A stretch of DNA of 64,000 bases from Robertmurraya korlensis NBRC 107688 (lineage in GTDB: Bacteria; Bacillota; Bacilli; Bacillales; Cytobacillaceae), in the NCBI RefSeq assembly GCF_001591645.1, contig NZ_BCVH01000007.1, positions 62,001 through 126,000 on the forward strand, given 5' to 3'. Numbering within the stretch: the first letter of the stretch is position 1; every line of letters starts with the position of its first letter. Under the pieces are notes generated by a model that saw nothing but the letters and a program-made list of their open reading frames with translations, was not told the origin of the DNA and searched no databases. Shown piece after piece: positions 8,888 to 17,913 of the stretch. Both the position numbers and the translations under genes were made by a program.

Positions 8888-10033
8888 ATGAATTGGTCGG
8901 TTCGAACAGCAAACTCAATTATGGAAAGGCTTCCTCGACTTTATGAGGACAAAGGATACAACGGAAAGTGGTCCTATGATTATGGTGTCGTCCTTAAAGG
9001 ATTTGAGACAGTATGGAAGATAACAGGAGAAGAAAAGTACTTTACCTATATAAAAGAGAATATGGATTATTTCATTCAAGAGGATGGTTCCATTAAAGGG
9101 TATGAATTGGACGAATATAATATCGACCATATTAATAACGGAAAACTGTTATTTGTATTATATAAAGAAACTGGAGAAGAAAAGTATAAGAAAGCTTGTG
9201 AGTTATTACGCAAACAATTACAGACACACCCGAGAACCTCTGAAGGTGCGTTTTGGCATAAGCAAATATATCCTTATCAGATTTGGCTTGATGGTCTGTA
9301 CATGGGATCGCCTTTCTATGCAGAATTTCAAACAACGTTTGCCCATGGAGAAGGCATAGAAGACATTATTCGGCAATTTCGGGTTAGTTACCAGCACTTG
9401 CTTGATCAAAAGACGAACCTCTTATATCACGCATGGGATGAGAGAAAAGTTCAGCCTTGGGCTGATACAAATACAGGGTTGTCAGAGAACTTTTGGGGAC
9501 GTTCAATGGGATGGTATTTATTAGCAATTGTAGACACATTAGAAATCCTTCCAAGGGAAACGGAGGGCCGAGACTTACTAGTCCAAATGCTCAACCGAAC
9601 TCTACAAGCACTAGTAAACTATCAAGATCCTAAAAGTGGTGTTTGGTATCAGGTAACTGATAAGGCGGGTGAGAAAGGAAACTATTTAGAAGCATCTTGT
9701 AGCAGCATGTTTGTTTGTGCAATAGCAAGAGGGATACGTCTTGGAGTTCTTGATAGAGAAGAATGGGAAAAACAATTAGTGAAATCCCATCAAGGGTTGC
9801 TGGACGAATTTGTTTTGTTAACAAAAGAGGGATGGGTAAATTTAAATAAAAACTGTCAGGTTGCTGGTCTTGGTGGAGCAGATCTACGTGATGGAACCTA
9901 CACGTATTACATTAGTGAGCCGGTTATTTGTAATGATCAAAAAGGTCTAGGGGCATTCTTACAGGCATTGGCTGAGTTTGAAGAAGTGATGAATAAGGAG
10001 CAAAGAAATGACAACTTATCATATTTCTGCTAA
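8888..10033 (+). CDS. yesR: unsaturated rhamnogalacturonyl hydrolase, GH105 (YesR/YteR-like)
   Basis: A 381-residue GH105 enzyme. The signature HKQIYPYQIWLDGLYMG holds the catalytic Asp135, equivalent to Asp143 of YteR. Other typical parts are the front KWSYDYGVVLKG and LSENFWGRSMGWYLLA in the middle. GH105 enzymes hydrate and release the unsaturated uronic acid that pectate or rhamnogalacturonan lyases leave at the non-reducing end. No signal peptide is present, so it works in the cytoplasm. The start follows AAGGAGATGG. The last 26 bases overlap the GH28 gene. Family is secure; YesR versus YteR specificity cannot be decided by reading. Confidence 0.9.
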   Translation: MNWSVRTANSIMERLPRLYEDKGYNGKWSYDYGVVLKGFETVWKITGEEKYFTYIKENMDYFIQEDGSIKGYELDEYNIDHINNGKLLFVLYKETGEEKYKKACELLRKQLQTHPRTSEGAFWHKQIYPYQIWLDGLYMGSPFYAEFQTTFAHGEGIEDIIRQFRVSYQHLLDQKTNLLYHAWDERKVQPWADTNTGLSENFWGRSMGWYLLAIVDTLEILPRETEGRDLLVQMLNRTLQALVNYQDPKSGVWYQVTDKAGEKGNYLEASCSSMFVCAIARGIRLGVLDREEWEKQLVKSHQGLLDEFVLLTKEGWVNLNKNCQVAGLGGADLRDGTYTYYISEPVICNDQKGLGAFLQALAEFEEVMNKEQRNDNLSYFC

Positions 10034-11342
10034 TCGTGAATCACGTGATGGACAGTTATGGACGGAAGAGATTCAGCGGGTTATTGATGAGGCCTATACG
10101 AATGGTGGGGGACGAATTGTTATTCCTGCAGGAGAATATGTAACAGGGGCTTTATTTTTAAAAGACAATATTGAACTTTACTTGTCCCCAGGATCAACCT
10201 TAAAATTCTCTGATCAGCAAGAGGACTATCCGGTAGTTGTCTCTCGCTGGGAAGGAGTGAAACGGGAAGTTTATGCTTCCTGTTTATATGCAGAGGATGC
10301 CAAAAATATTGCTGTTACAGGCTTTGGAACCATCGATGGGAATGGTAGGAGCTGGTGGCAGATTTTTCGGAATGAACAACAAAAGCTTTCTTACCCAAGG
10401 CCAAAATTAATAAGTTTTGACGGATGTAAGCACATTACGATTAGAGATGTAACCTTAATCAACTCCCCTAGTTGGACTGTAAATCCGATTCGTTGTCATG
10501 ATGTTACTGTTGATAATGTATCAATTTTTAATCCAGCAGACTCTCCAAATACAGACGGTATCAACCCAGAGTCGTGTAAGAATGTAAGAATTTCAAACTG
10601 TCATATTGATGTCGGTGATGATTGTATTGCAATCAAATCCGGTACAGAAGATACGGAAGAAAGAGTTGCCTGTGAGAACATTGCCATAACAAACTGTACA
10701 ATGGTTCATGGTCATGGAGCGATAGTACTGGGTAGTGAAATGAGTGGAGATATTCGAAATGTGACGATTAGTAACTGTATCTTTCAGGATACGGACAGGG
10801 GGATTCGGTTGAAGTCCCGTCGAGGACGTGGTGGTGTTGTAGAGGATATCCGGATTAACAATATTGTGATGGAGCGAGTGATCTGTCCATTTATTTTAAA
10901 TTTGTATTATTTTTGTGGACCTCGAGGAAAAGACAAATATGTTTGGGATAAAAATCCTTATCCAATAACTGATGAAACACCGATATTTAGGAGGATTCAC
11001 TTTGCTAATATATCAGCACGGAATGTTCATGCATCCGCTGGCTTTATATACGGGCTAGCAGAACAGTATGTATCTGAAATTACATTCGACCACATTGATA
11101 TCTCAATGACTGAAAATGCCATTCCTGGAAAACCTGCTATGATGGCAGGGATAGAAGAAATGAATAACCGTGGATTTTACGTAGGGTTTGCCCGAGACAT
11201 CCGATTCCATCGAGTCACGGTAGAGAATCATGAAGGTCCAGCTTTTCATATCGAATGTAGCGAGGATGTTGAAGTAGTTCATTGCAAATCAAAAAATACG
11301 AAATCAGAAGAACTGCTTCTTAGGGAAGTAGGAGTGAAATGA
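10008..11342 (+). CDS. polygalacturonase-type glycoside hydrolase, GH28
   Basis: A 444-residue beta-helix enzyme with the four GH28 motifs: NTDGI at 181-185 (Asp183), DDCIAIKSG at 204-212 (Asp204, Asp205), GHGAIVLGSE at 235-244 (His236) and RGIRLKS at 264-270. The motifs cover all catalytic residues. GH28 enzymes hydrolyse alpha-1,4 bonds between galacturonic acid units. No signal peptide or anchor is seen, so it likely trims imported oligogalacturonates or rhamnogalacturonides inside the cell, probably as an exo-enzyme (inference). It overlaps the GH105 gene by 26 bases and the esterase gene by 4, so it is within a tightly packed operon. Confidence 0.9.
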   Translation: MTTYHISANRESRDGQLWTEEIQRVIDEAYTNGGGRIVIPAGEYVTGALFLKDNIELYLSPGSTLKFSDQQEDYPVVVSRWEGVKREVYASCLYAEDAKNIAVTGFGTIDGNGRSWWQIFRNEQQKLSYPRPKLISFDGCKHITIRDVTLINSPSWTVNPIRCHDVTVDNVSIFNPADSPNTDGINPESCKNVRISNCHIDVGDDCIAIKSGTEDTEERVACENIAITNCTMVHGHGAIVLGSEMSGDIRNVTISNCIFQDTDRGIRLKSRRGRGGVVEDIRINNIVMERVICPFILNLYYFCGPRGKDKYVWDKNPYPITDETPIFRRIHFANISARNVHASAGFIYGLAEQYVSEITFDHIDISMTENAIPGKPAMMAGIEEMNNRGFYVGFARDIRFHRVTVENHEGPAFHIECSEDVEVVHCKSKNTKSEELLLREVGVK

Positions 11343-12238
11343 TAGAAGAAAGACGAAGGCAGCTTTTGGAGTTATTAGGTGAACGTTCAAAACCAAAGAG
11401 AATTTTTGGGAAGGTTCTACAAGTAGAACAAAGTTCCAGCTATGTATTAGAGCATTTAATGTTGAATGTAAATGGGATTGAAACAGTTCCAGCTTATTTG
11501 GCGAAACCTTTGAATGCGGATCTACCTTTACCTATTGTTATCTATAATCACTCTCATGGTGGGAATTTCGAGCTTGGGAAGGAAGAACTGTTAACGAGCA
11601 GCCCTTATTTACAAAGTCCTCCCTTCATTGAAGAAATTACAGGGCTCGGATATGCCGTCTGTTCCATTGATATGTGGGGATTTAATCAAAGAAAAGGGAA
11701 ACAGGAAAGTGAAATGGTAAAGGAAATGCTTTTAAACGGTGAAACTTTGTGGGGGATGCGTATATTCGATAATATGAGCCTATTAGATTACCTAGGAACT
11801 CGACCAGAAATTAATTGTAATAAGATCGCAACGATTGGAATGTCTATGGGTGGTTTAATGAGCTGGTGGTTAGCCGCTTTAGACGAACGGATTAGAGTAA
11901 CGGTAGACATTGCAGCACAGGTCCACTTAGAAACTCTAATCAAAAAGAGAGGGTTAGATCATCATGGTTTCTATTATTATATACCAAGGTTTCTAAAGGA
12001 TTTTTCTACATTAGGTGTTCAGGAACTGATTGCCCCCAGACCAAGGCTTAGTTTAATAGGAAAGGATGATCGGATGTGTCCAATAGATGGAGCAGAATGG
12101 TTAGATGAACAATTGAGAAAGACCTATAAAGAACATGATGTTCCTTTTAATTGGGAATGCCGGATCCTTACGGGAGGACATCAAGAGACAAAGGAAATGA
12201 GAGAAGAATGGAAAACTTTCCTAAAGAAGCATCTTTAA
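11339..12238 (+). CDS. alpha/beta-hydrolase, probable carbohydrate (pectin-oligomer) esterase
   Basis: A 299-residue alpha/beta-hydrolase: oxyanion region YNHSHGGN at 69-76, nucleophile elbow GMSMG at 167-171 (Ser169), acid candidates Asp243/Asp244 in IGKDDRMCP, and His281 in TGGHQE. The fold resembles acetyl-xylan esterase and dienelactone hydrolase relatives. The start codon overlaps the GH28 stop (ATGA), so translation is coupled. Inside a pectin operon, removal of acetyl, methyl or feruloyl esters from imported oligomers is the likely job, but the exact ester is not shown by sequence. No signal peptide. Confidence 0.75.
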   Translation: MIEERRRQLLELLGERSKPKRIFGKVLQVEQSSSYVLEHLMLNVNGIETVPAYLAKPLNADLPLPIVIYNHSHGGNFELGKEELLTSSPYLQSPPFIEEITGLGYAVCSIDMWGFNQRKGKQESEMVKEMLLNGETLWGMRIFDNMSLLDYLGTRPEINCNKIATIGMSMGGLMSWWLAALDERIRVTVDIAAQVHLETLIKKRGLDHHGFYYYIPRFLKDFSTLGVQELIAPRPRLSLIGKDDRMCPIDGAEWLDEQLRKTYKEHDVPFNWECRILTGGHQETKEMREEWKTFLKKHL

Positions 12239-13137
12239 GCTTTGTTAAACAACTGGTTGTCGGAAAACATGGGATATGCGATTTTACTAGTATTCAGGAG
12301 GCAATAGATAGCTGTGATACGGTATGGGGTCCAGTTAAGATAACCGTTTTAAGTGGTGACTACTATGAAAATATCAGCTTATATCAATCCAATATATTAT
12401 TAAAAGGTATTGGAACGGTAAAGGTGATTGGAAATCGATACGCATTACAAAAGGATGAGTATCAAAGGGAAATAGGCACTTTTTTAACGTCCACGCTGTT
12501 TATCAACGGTGAAAATGTTACTTTCGAAAATTTCGAGATTATTAATAATGCTGGACCAGGTGAAAAGGTGGGTCAGGCAGTTGCTTTGTACAATGAAGGA
12601 AATCAAATCACCTTTAGGAACTGTTCCTTCAAGGGGTATCAGGACACGGTATGTCTGGGTCCCTTGCCAGACGTTCAAAAGAATGGGAAGTGCTTTTCAA
12701 CTCCAAACATAAAAACGAAATATCAAGAAAATATATGTTATTTTACTGAATGTTTCATAGAAGGCACCGTTGATTTTATCTTTGGTGGGGGAGAGGCGCT
12801 TTTCAAAGCCTGTGAAATCAAGTCATTAAAAAGGCCCCAAAACAAAGAAGGATATATTACAGCCGCTTCCACTTCCAAGGAGAAAAATGGCTTTACCTTT
12901 TATGGTTGTTACATTACATCAGAAGCTGATGTAAACAATGTTTTTTTAGGGAGACCCTGGCGTCCCTATTCAAAAACGGAATTTATTAATTGTTTAATTG
13001 GGCCACATATTCACGAGGATAGATGGAACGATTGGGGAAACAAGCTAAACAGAACCACTGTAACGTACAGAGAAGAAAAAAATAAATATCAGATTAAAAA
13101 GATAAAACCGATCCATTGGATTCAGTTGATTGAATAG
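12208..13137 (+). CDS. pectin methylesterase, CE8, without signal peptide
   Basis: About 309 residues from the ATG at 12208. CE8 motifs are complete: GDYYENI near 50-56, QAVAL at 123-127 (Gln), GYQDT at 143-147 (Asp146), DFIFG at 189-193 (Asp189) and LGRPW near the end (Arg). Pectin methylesterases split methanol from methyl-galacturonate. No secretion signal is found, unlike most family members, so it likely acts on imported oligomers. The frame is open back to 12151 inside the previous gene, but the 12208 ATG is nearer to purine-rich AAGGAAATGAGAGAAG. It overlaps the esterase gene by 31 bases. Confidence 0.87.
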   Translation: MENFPKEASLSFVKQLVVGKHGICDFTSIQEAIDSCDTVWGPVKITVLSGDYYENISLYQSNILLKGIGTVKVIGNRYALQKDEYQREIGTFLTSTLFINGENVTFENFEIINNAGPGEKVGQAVALYNEGNQITFRNCSFKGYQDTVCLGPLPDVQKNGKCFSTPNIKTKYQENICYFTECFIEGTVDFIFGGGEALFKACEIKSLKRPQNKEGYITAASTSKEKNGFTFYGCYITSEADVNNVFLGRPWRPYSKTEFINCLIGPHIHEDRWNDWGNKLNRTTVTYREEKNKYQIKKIKPIHWIQLIE

Positions 13138-13162
13138 ATTCGAAAGGGAAAGGATCATATCT

Positions 13163-13600
13163 ATGAAGCGAAAATGGGAAGTAATCATTGGATTAATAGG
13201 AGCCATACTTTGTGTCATTATGCTAGGTGGGTTTTCATTGACGATGACCACGATGGAGGAAGGTACTTTTGCAAAATCGGTTTTTCCGATATTGCAAGAA
13301 GGTGTCTCGATCCATGACCTTTCTCAGAGCTTTGAAGCAATGAAAGCGATAGCGGTATGGTTTGGTATAACGCTATTAATCGTACTTATAAGCGCTGTTA
13401 TAGCGACTCTTTCAATCTTGAAAAATAAATTTCCTAAAAGAGCAGCTCTATTTTTTTCGTTAGCAGGCTTAGCTACTTTGATTGGTACTCAAATGATTGC
13501 TTTTCCAATCGCTTTTTTCTTTTTTGTAACATCAGGATTATGCCTTTTTAGAAAAGTGAGAGATGAGGAGATAGTTTATGTATCGAACAAAAATAGTTAA
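13163..13600 (+). CDS. small membrane protein, DUF4064-like
   Basis: A 145-residue protein with four hydrophobic segments. It opens with KRKWEVIIGLIGAIL and has a short extracytoplasmic loop after the first helix, which is the pattern of DUF4064 proteins; this match is by eye and is tentative. A good AAAGGGAAAGGA site stands 8 bases before the ATG. It overlaps the next gene (GH43) by 23 bases, so it is part of the pectin operon although it has no obvious enzymatic link. Function unknown; a role in envelope stress or transport support is only a guess. Confidence 0.6.
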   Translation: MKRKWEVIIGLIGAILCVIMLGGFSLTMTTMEEGTFAKSVFPILQEGVSIHDLSQSFEAMKAIAVWFGITLLIVLISAVIATLSILKNKFPKRAALFFSLAGLATLIGTQMIAFPIAFFFFVTSGLCLFRKVRDEEIVYVSNKNS

Positions 13601-15152
13601 TCCCATTTTACAAGGTTTTAATCCTGATCCATGTATTGTTAAGGCAGAGGATACTTATTATATTGTCGTGTCTTCCTTTGAATGGCTACCAGGAGTCCGG
13701 GTTTATCAATCAAAGGATTTAGTCAACTGGGAACATGAAACAGATATTCTTACCAATCAAGTAGATTTACGTGGGAATCCAAAAAACGGTAGCATTTGGG
13801 CACCGCAGATTAGTTACAATGATGGGGTTTTTTACCTAGTTTATACCGATGTGAAAAGTACAAACCGTCCATTTAAGGATAGCCATAATTACTTAATCAC
13901 GGCTCCGAGTATAAAAGGACCATGGTCCAATCCCGTTTATTTAAATAGCAGCGGGTTTGATCCATCCTTATTTCATGATAGTGATGGACGGAAATGGTTA
14001 TTAAATGAAATTTGGGATTATCGAATGACAACAGGGAACAAGTCTGCAGGTGTGGTTCTCCAAGAATTTGATGAGGAACAAAAGCGTTTGGTTGGACCCG
14101 TATATAAAATTTTTGATGGAACAGAATTAGCAAAAACGGAAGCACCTCATATTTACCATCATGGAGAGTATTACTATTTAATCACAGCGGAAGGAGGCAC
14201 AGGATCCGGACATTCGGTTACCGTATGTCGGTCAAAGAATATTACAGGACCATACGAATTGGATCCGAGCTATCCGATGTTAACAGCTAGTGATAAACCT
14301 GAATCCCCGTTACAATGCTCGGGCCACGGCAGTATTGTTCAATCACCACTTGGGAATTGGTATATGGTTTATTTATGTACTCGGCCGTTACTAGCGAAAG
14401 CCGCCATACTAGGGCGTGAAACGGCGATCCAGGAGGTATATTGGACAGAAGATGGCTGGCTTCGACTAGTAGAGGGGGGGAATGGACCATTAATTGAAAC
14501 AGAAATCATAACTGACAAACCACTGATTCAATCAATGAAAACCGACTTCCGAGATGATTTTAAGGATGTTCTTGATAAGGAGTGGAATACCTTACGTATC
14601 TTAGCGGATGATTCTTGGTGTAATCTTAAGAGTCGTTCCGGTTATGTGCGTATCATATCAGGCGATTCCATCCAATCCTTGTTTGAACATCATATATTAG
14701 CTATTCGTCAAAAAGATTTCTGTTTTCATGCGTTAACGAAAATAGACTATACCCCAAAAACCTATAATCAAATGGCTGGATTACTATTGTATTTAAATGA
14801 CAGTAATTATCTTTATGCGTACTTAACTTATGATGAGGTTTTAGGACGTGTCATACGATTAATGCAGTGCAAAGACGGGGTGTACACTCTTTTTCCAATC
14901 ATCATCCCACTAGAGGATGGAGAGGTAGAACTAAAGGTTGAGGTCGATGGACCAATAGGGAAATTCTATTATCGAATGGCAGGCAAAGCTTATTGGCTGG
15001 ATATTGGAGATTCTCAGGAACTGCTATTTTTAGCGGGAGGATTCACTGGGAATTTTGTAGGAATTGCAGTTCATGATATGGATCAGAAAGCTGGCTCCTA
15101 TGCTGATTTTGATTATTTCGAATATCAAGGCTTAGATAGATTTCAAGATTAA
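13578..15152 (+). CDS. glycoside hydrolase family 43 (beta-xylosidase/alpha-arabinofuranosidase type)
   Basis: A 524-residue GH43 enzyme. The five-blade propeller carries the catalytic base Asp in NPILQGFNPDPCIV (near 16), the modulating Asp in SSGFDPSLFHD (about 130) and the acid Glu in KTEAPHIYHHG (about 190). The C-terminal third, from about 320, is a beta-sandwich typical of the XynB-like group. No signal peptide. It probably removes arabinose or xylose side chains from imported pectin oligomers. GAGGAG precedes the start. The upstream gene overlaps it by 23 bases. Substrate preference within GH43 cannot be read from motifs alone. Confidence 0.87.
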   Translation: MYRTKIVNPILQGFNPDPCIVKAEDTYYIVVSSFEWLPGVRVYQSKDLVNWEHETDILTNQVDLRGNPKNGSIWAPQISYNDGVFYLVYTDVKSTNRPFKDSHNYLITAPSIKGPWSNPVYLNSSGFDPSLFHDSDGRKWLLNEIWDYRMTTGNKSAGVVLQEFDEEQKRLVGPVYKIFDGTELAKTEAPHIYHHGEYYYLITAEGGTGSGHSVTVCRSKNITGPYELDPSYPMLTASDKPESPLQCSGHGSIVQSPLGNWYMVYLCTRPLLAKAAILGRETAIQEVYWTEDGWLRLVEGGNGPLIETEIITDKPLIQSMKTDFRDDFKDVLDKEWNTLRILADDSWCNLKSRSGYVRIISGDSIQSLFEHHILAIRQKDFCFHALTKIDYTPKTYNQMAGLLLYLNDSNYLYAYLTYDEVLGRVIRLMQCKDGVYTLFPIIIPLEDGEVELKVEVDGPIGKFYYRMAGKAYWLDIGDSQELLFLAGGFTGNFVGIAVHDMDQKAGSYADFDYFEYQGLDRFQD

Positions 15153-15196
15153 CAGATTTTGAATATAATCTTCTATTTAAAGGAGAGGATGATCCC

Positions 15197-17635
15197 ATGA
15201 AATTACAGTCAATTAATAGAAAGAAAGTCCTTACTTACCTAGTAACGACGGTACTAGCTATATCAACTTTTGCTATCCCCCCAACGAAACAGAAGACGCA
15301 CATCGTCCATGCAACCGATCATCAAGCGGGAAGTGTACTAGCCTTTCCGGGTGCGGAAGGTGGAGGACGTTATACTTCCGGAGGACGCTATGGTGATGTC
15401 TATATTGTTACTACATTAGAGGATTATGCATCAGGTGAAAGAGCCATTAAAGGATCTTTGCGCGATGCTGTAAGTCAAGACAATCGATTTATTGTATTTC
15501 AAGTATCGGGAGTTATACATCTAAAACAACCTTTATCATTGAAAAACAGAAAAAATCTAACGATAGCCGGGCAAACCGCTCCTGGAGATGGAATTACACT
15601 TACTGGTTACGAAACAAATATCAGTGACTCTGAAAATGTCATTATTCGTTATCTTCGTTTTCGTCCAGGTGCTGACAATGTGCACCAGGGAGACTCAATG
15701 GACGCGATTTGGGGTAGAAGTATGAAAAATGTGATGATCGATCATATATCAACAAGTTGGTCTACTGATGAGACGATGTCATTGTATCGTGCAGAAAACA
15801 TGACTGTCCAATGGTCGATTGTTGCTGAAAGTTTAGCCATGAGCGGCCATACGAAAGGACGTCATGGGTACGGTGGGATTTGGGGAGGAGTAAATACTAC
15901 GTATCATCACAATCTAGTAGCCAATCATACTTCGCGTAATCCTCGGTTAGGTGGAGGGACTGTAGAGGCAGATGACAACAACCACATCGGCTTATTTGAT
16001 ATAAGAAATAATGTCATTTACAACTGGGGTTTTAATACCGCATACGGTGGCGGCCGTTCCTATGCTAATTATATGAATAACTATATGAAAGCGGGACTAG
16101 GTACACGTACTAGTGTTGAGTCACGTGTAATTGATGCTGGGGAAAAAGGGAAACCAGGCAAGTTTTACATTTCTGGGAATGTAATTGAAGGAAATGAGGA
16201 AGTATCCAGCGATAATTCTAAAGGAGTTTATGTATCGGAAAGTGCTACCCCAACGACAGAGATTGTCAATGAAGAGTTTAAGATGGATGGAACTTCTGAG
16301 AGAGCACTACGAACAACATCTGCTGAACAAGCATACAAAGAGGTTCTAGAAAAAGCAGGAGCAACCTATCCAAAACGGGATGCATTGGATGCACGGATTA
16401 TTAATGAAGTGAAGAAAGATTTAGGTAGATTTGTGAATCACCATGAAGAAGTGGGAGGACTTCCCTATACTGAAACGATTTATCGGTCAGAAAATTTCGA
16501 TAGAGATCAAGATGGGATATCCGATGATTGGGAGTTCAAAAATGGGTTAGATCCAAACAATGCTAATGATAGCAAAGTGTTATCAGCAGACCATAGTGGC
16601 TATACCAATATTGAAAATTACGTAAATTCGTTGATTGATATGGAATATATACCAGAAAATCCTGAGATTTCATTGACATCACCAACTAATAATCAGATTT
16701 ATAAAACAAGTGATTTGATTACAATTGAAGCAAACATAACAGCGAAGTCAGACATTGAAAAAGTAGAATTTTATAATGGGCATAAGATGATTGGAACGGT
16801 AACAAGTGAACCATATGTAGTTCATACCAATCTGCCTGATGGTACGTATTATATATCTGCAAAAGTGACAGATAAAACTGGCCTCCAAACACACGCTACT
16901 GCTTCGGCCATACATGTAAATACGGATAGTAACATACAGCAGTGGAAGTCTGTTGATATTGGAAATCCAGGGGTCCCTGGTCATGCCTCTATCCACAGTA
17001 ATGGGATGATAGTTAAAGGTTCAGGGAAGCTAGAAAAAAATGACGATGATTTTCATTTTGCTTATCGTAACTTGGCAGGAGACGGAGAATTAATTACTAA
17101 AGTAGAAACCATGACGCCTGTCGATCATCATGCATTTGCGGGATTAATGATACGAGAGGGGCTTGAAAAAGATGCGAAAACAGTAGCCTTAGGCCTTTCT
17201 TATACAAAATCTTATTCGTGGAAGGAAAAGGACCCGCTAACAGGGAAAGAAACCACCCATTATAGAAATCCTTGGTCAGCTTATTTAGCCTCACGATATG
17301 AAGTAGGTGGGAATATGGACAAATTAGGTGAGAACCTTGATTCACCAAGTAGCGCCATTGAATCGGGTGTTGCGTTACTAAATGATATACCGTTTAAAGA
17401 TAAAGAGCATTCTCTTGGGTATTACCTAAAGCTGAAACGAACAGGGGATGTGTTTCGAGCAGAAGGATCCGTTGATGGAATCAACTGGACTCTTATCGGA
17501 GAACGAACAATAGATATGAATCAAAAGGTTTATATTGGGTTTGCTGTAGATGGGAACAAGGTTGATAATGAACTAAATAATTTAAATACAGCTACTTTTT
17601 CTCACGTGCAATTTACCTATTCAAAAAATCAATAA
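15197..17635 (+). CDS. secreted modular pectate lyase (PL1-type) with Ig-like and C-terminal domains
   Basis: An 812-residue secreted protein. A signal peptide (basic start, hydrophobic core to about residue 27, probable cut near HIVHA, residue 40) leads to a parallel beta-helix lyase: AFPGAEGGGRYTSGGRYGDV, VMIDHISTSWSTDETMSLY (VIDH motif) and NHTSRNPRLGGG with the candidate catalytic arginine. Near 435 comes a calcium-loop repeat (DRDQDGISDDWEF), then an Ig-like domain (about 492-575) and a C-terminal beta-sandwich of about 230 residues that may bind carbohydrate. It would cut polygalacturonate outside the cell and feed the importer. AAAGGAGAGGATG precedes the start. It is the only clearly secreted enzyme in the cluster. 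Confidence 0.87.
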   Translation: MKLQSINRKKVLTYLVTTVLAISTFAIPPTKQKTHIVHATDHQAGSVLAFPGAEGGGRYTSGGRYGDVYIVTTLEDYASGERAIKGSLRDAVSQDNRFIVFQVSGVIHLKQPLSLKNRKNLTIAGQTAPGDGITLTGYETNISDSENVIIRYLRFRPGADNVHQGDSMDAIWGRSMKNVMIDHISTSWSTDETMSLYRAENMTVQWSIVAESLAMSGHTKGRHGYGGIWGGVNTTYHHNLVANHTSRNPRLGGGTVEADDNNHIGLFDIRNNVIYNWGFNTAYGGGRSYANYMNNYMKAGLGTRTSVESRVIDAGEKGKPGKFYISGNVIEGNEEVSSDNSKGVYVSESATPTTEIVNEEFKMDGTSERALRTTSAEQAYKEVLEKAGATYPKRDALDARIINEVKKDLGRFVNHHEEVGGLPYTETIYRSENFDRDQDGISDDWEFKNGLDPNNANDSKVLSADHSGYTNIENYVNSLIDMEYIPENPEISLTSPTNNQIYKTSDLITIEANITAKSDIEKVEFYNGHKMIGTVTSEPYVVHTNLPDGTYYISAKVTDKTGLQTHATASAIHVNTDSNIQQWKSVDIGNPGVPGHASIHSNGMIVKGSGKLEKNDDDFHFAYRNLAGDGELITKVETMTPVDHHAFAGLMIREGLEKDAKTVALGLSYTKSYSWKEKDPLTGKETTHYRNPWSAYLASRYEVGGNMDKLGENLDSPSSAIESGVALLNDIPFKDKEHSLGYYLKLKRTGDVFRAEGSVDGINWTLIGERTIDMNQKVYIGFAVDGNKVDNELNNLNTATFSHVQFTYSKNQ

Positions 17636-17713
17636 GGGTTTCTGTCTCGTTCATTGTATATTTAATAAGTAATTCCCTCACACTACCTCTAGAATGATTT
17701 GGAGGGAGATATA

Positions 17714-17866
17714 ATGGAACAAATAATTTCGTTGGATAGCAAGTTATCTGGAATGTTAAATGAGTTAAAGGATCATTATGATAAAGAAACTAGTAAATCA
17801 GTTAGTTACGACGAGTTAATTAAGGAGTTGATTATTGCCCATTATTATATGGAGGTAAAGAAGTAA
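17714..17866 (+). CDS. small hypothetical protein, 50 residues
   Basis: Short frame starting ATG after a strong TTTGGAGGGAG site. The product begins MEQIISLDSKLSGMLNEL and ends IAHYYMEVKK. It is helical and charged, with a VSYDELIKELI segment like the second helix of ribbon-helix-helix proteins, though the sequence is too short to assign. It lies between the pectate lyase and a perfect bidirectional terminator, so it could be the last gene of the pectin operon or a single small gene. Not recognised; confidence rests on the ribosome site and clean spacing. Confidence 0.55.
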   Translation: MEQIISLDSKLSGMLNELKDHYDKETSKSVSYDELIKELIIAHYYMEVKK

Positions 17867-17870
17867 TAAG

Positions 17871-17906
17871 AACAAACCCCATTCACGACTGTGAATGGGG
17901 TTTGTT
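17871..17906. terminator. bidirectional rho-independent terminator
   Basis: A perfect 16-bp stem (AACAAACCCCATTCAC and its complement) with loop GACT, between the small gene and the convergent sstT gene. It has the A and T runs expected on both strands. Confidence 0.92.
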
Positions 17907-17913
17907 AGTTGAT

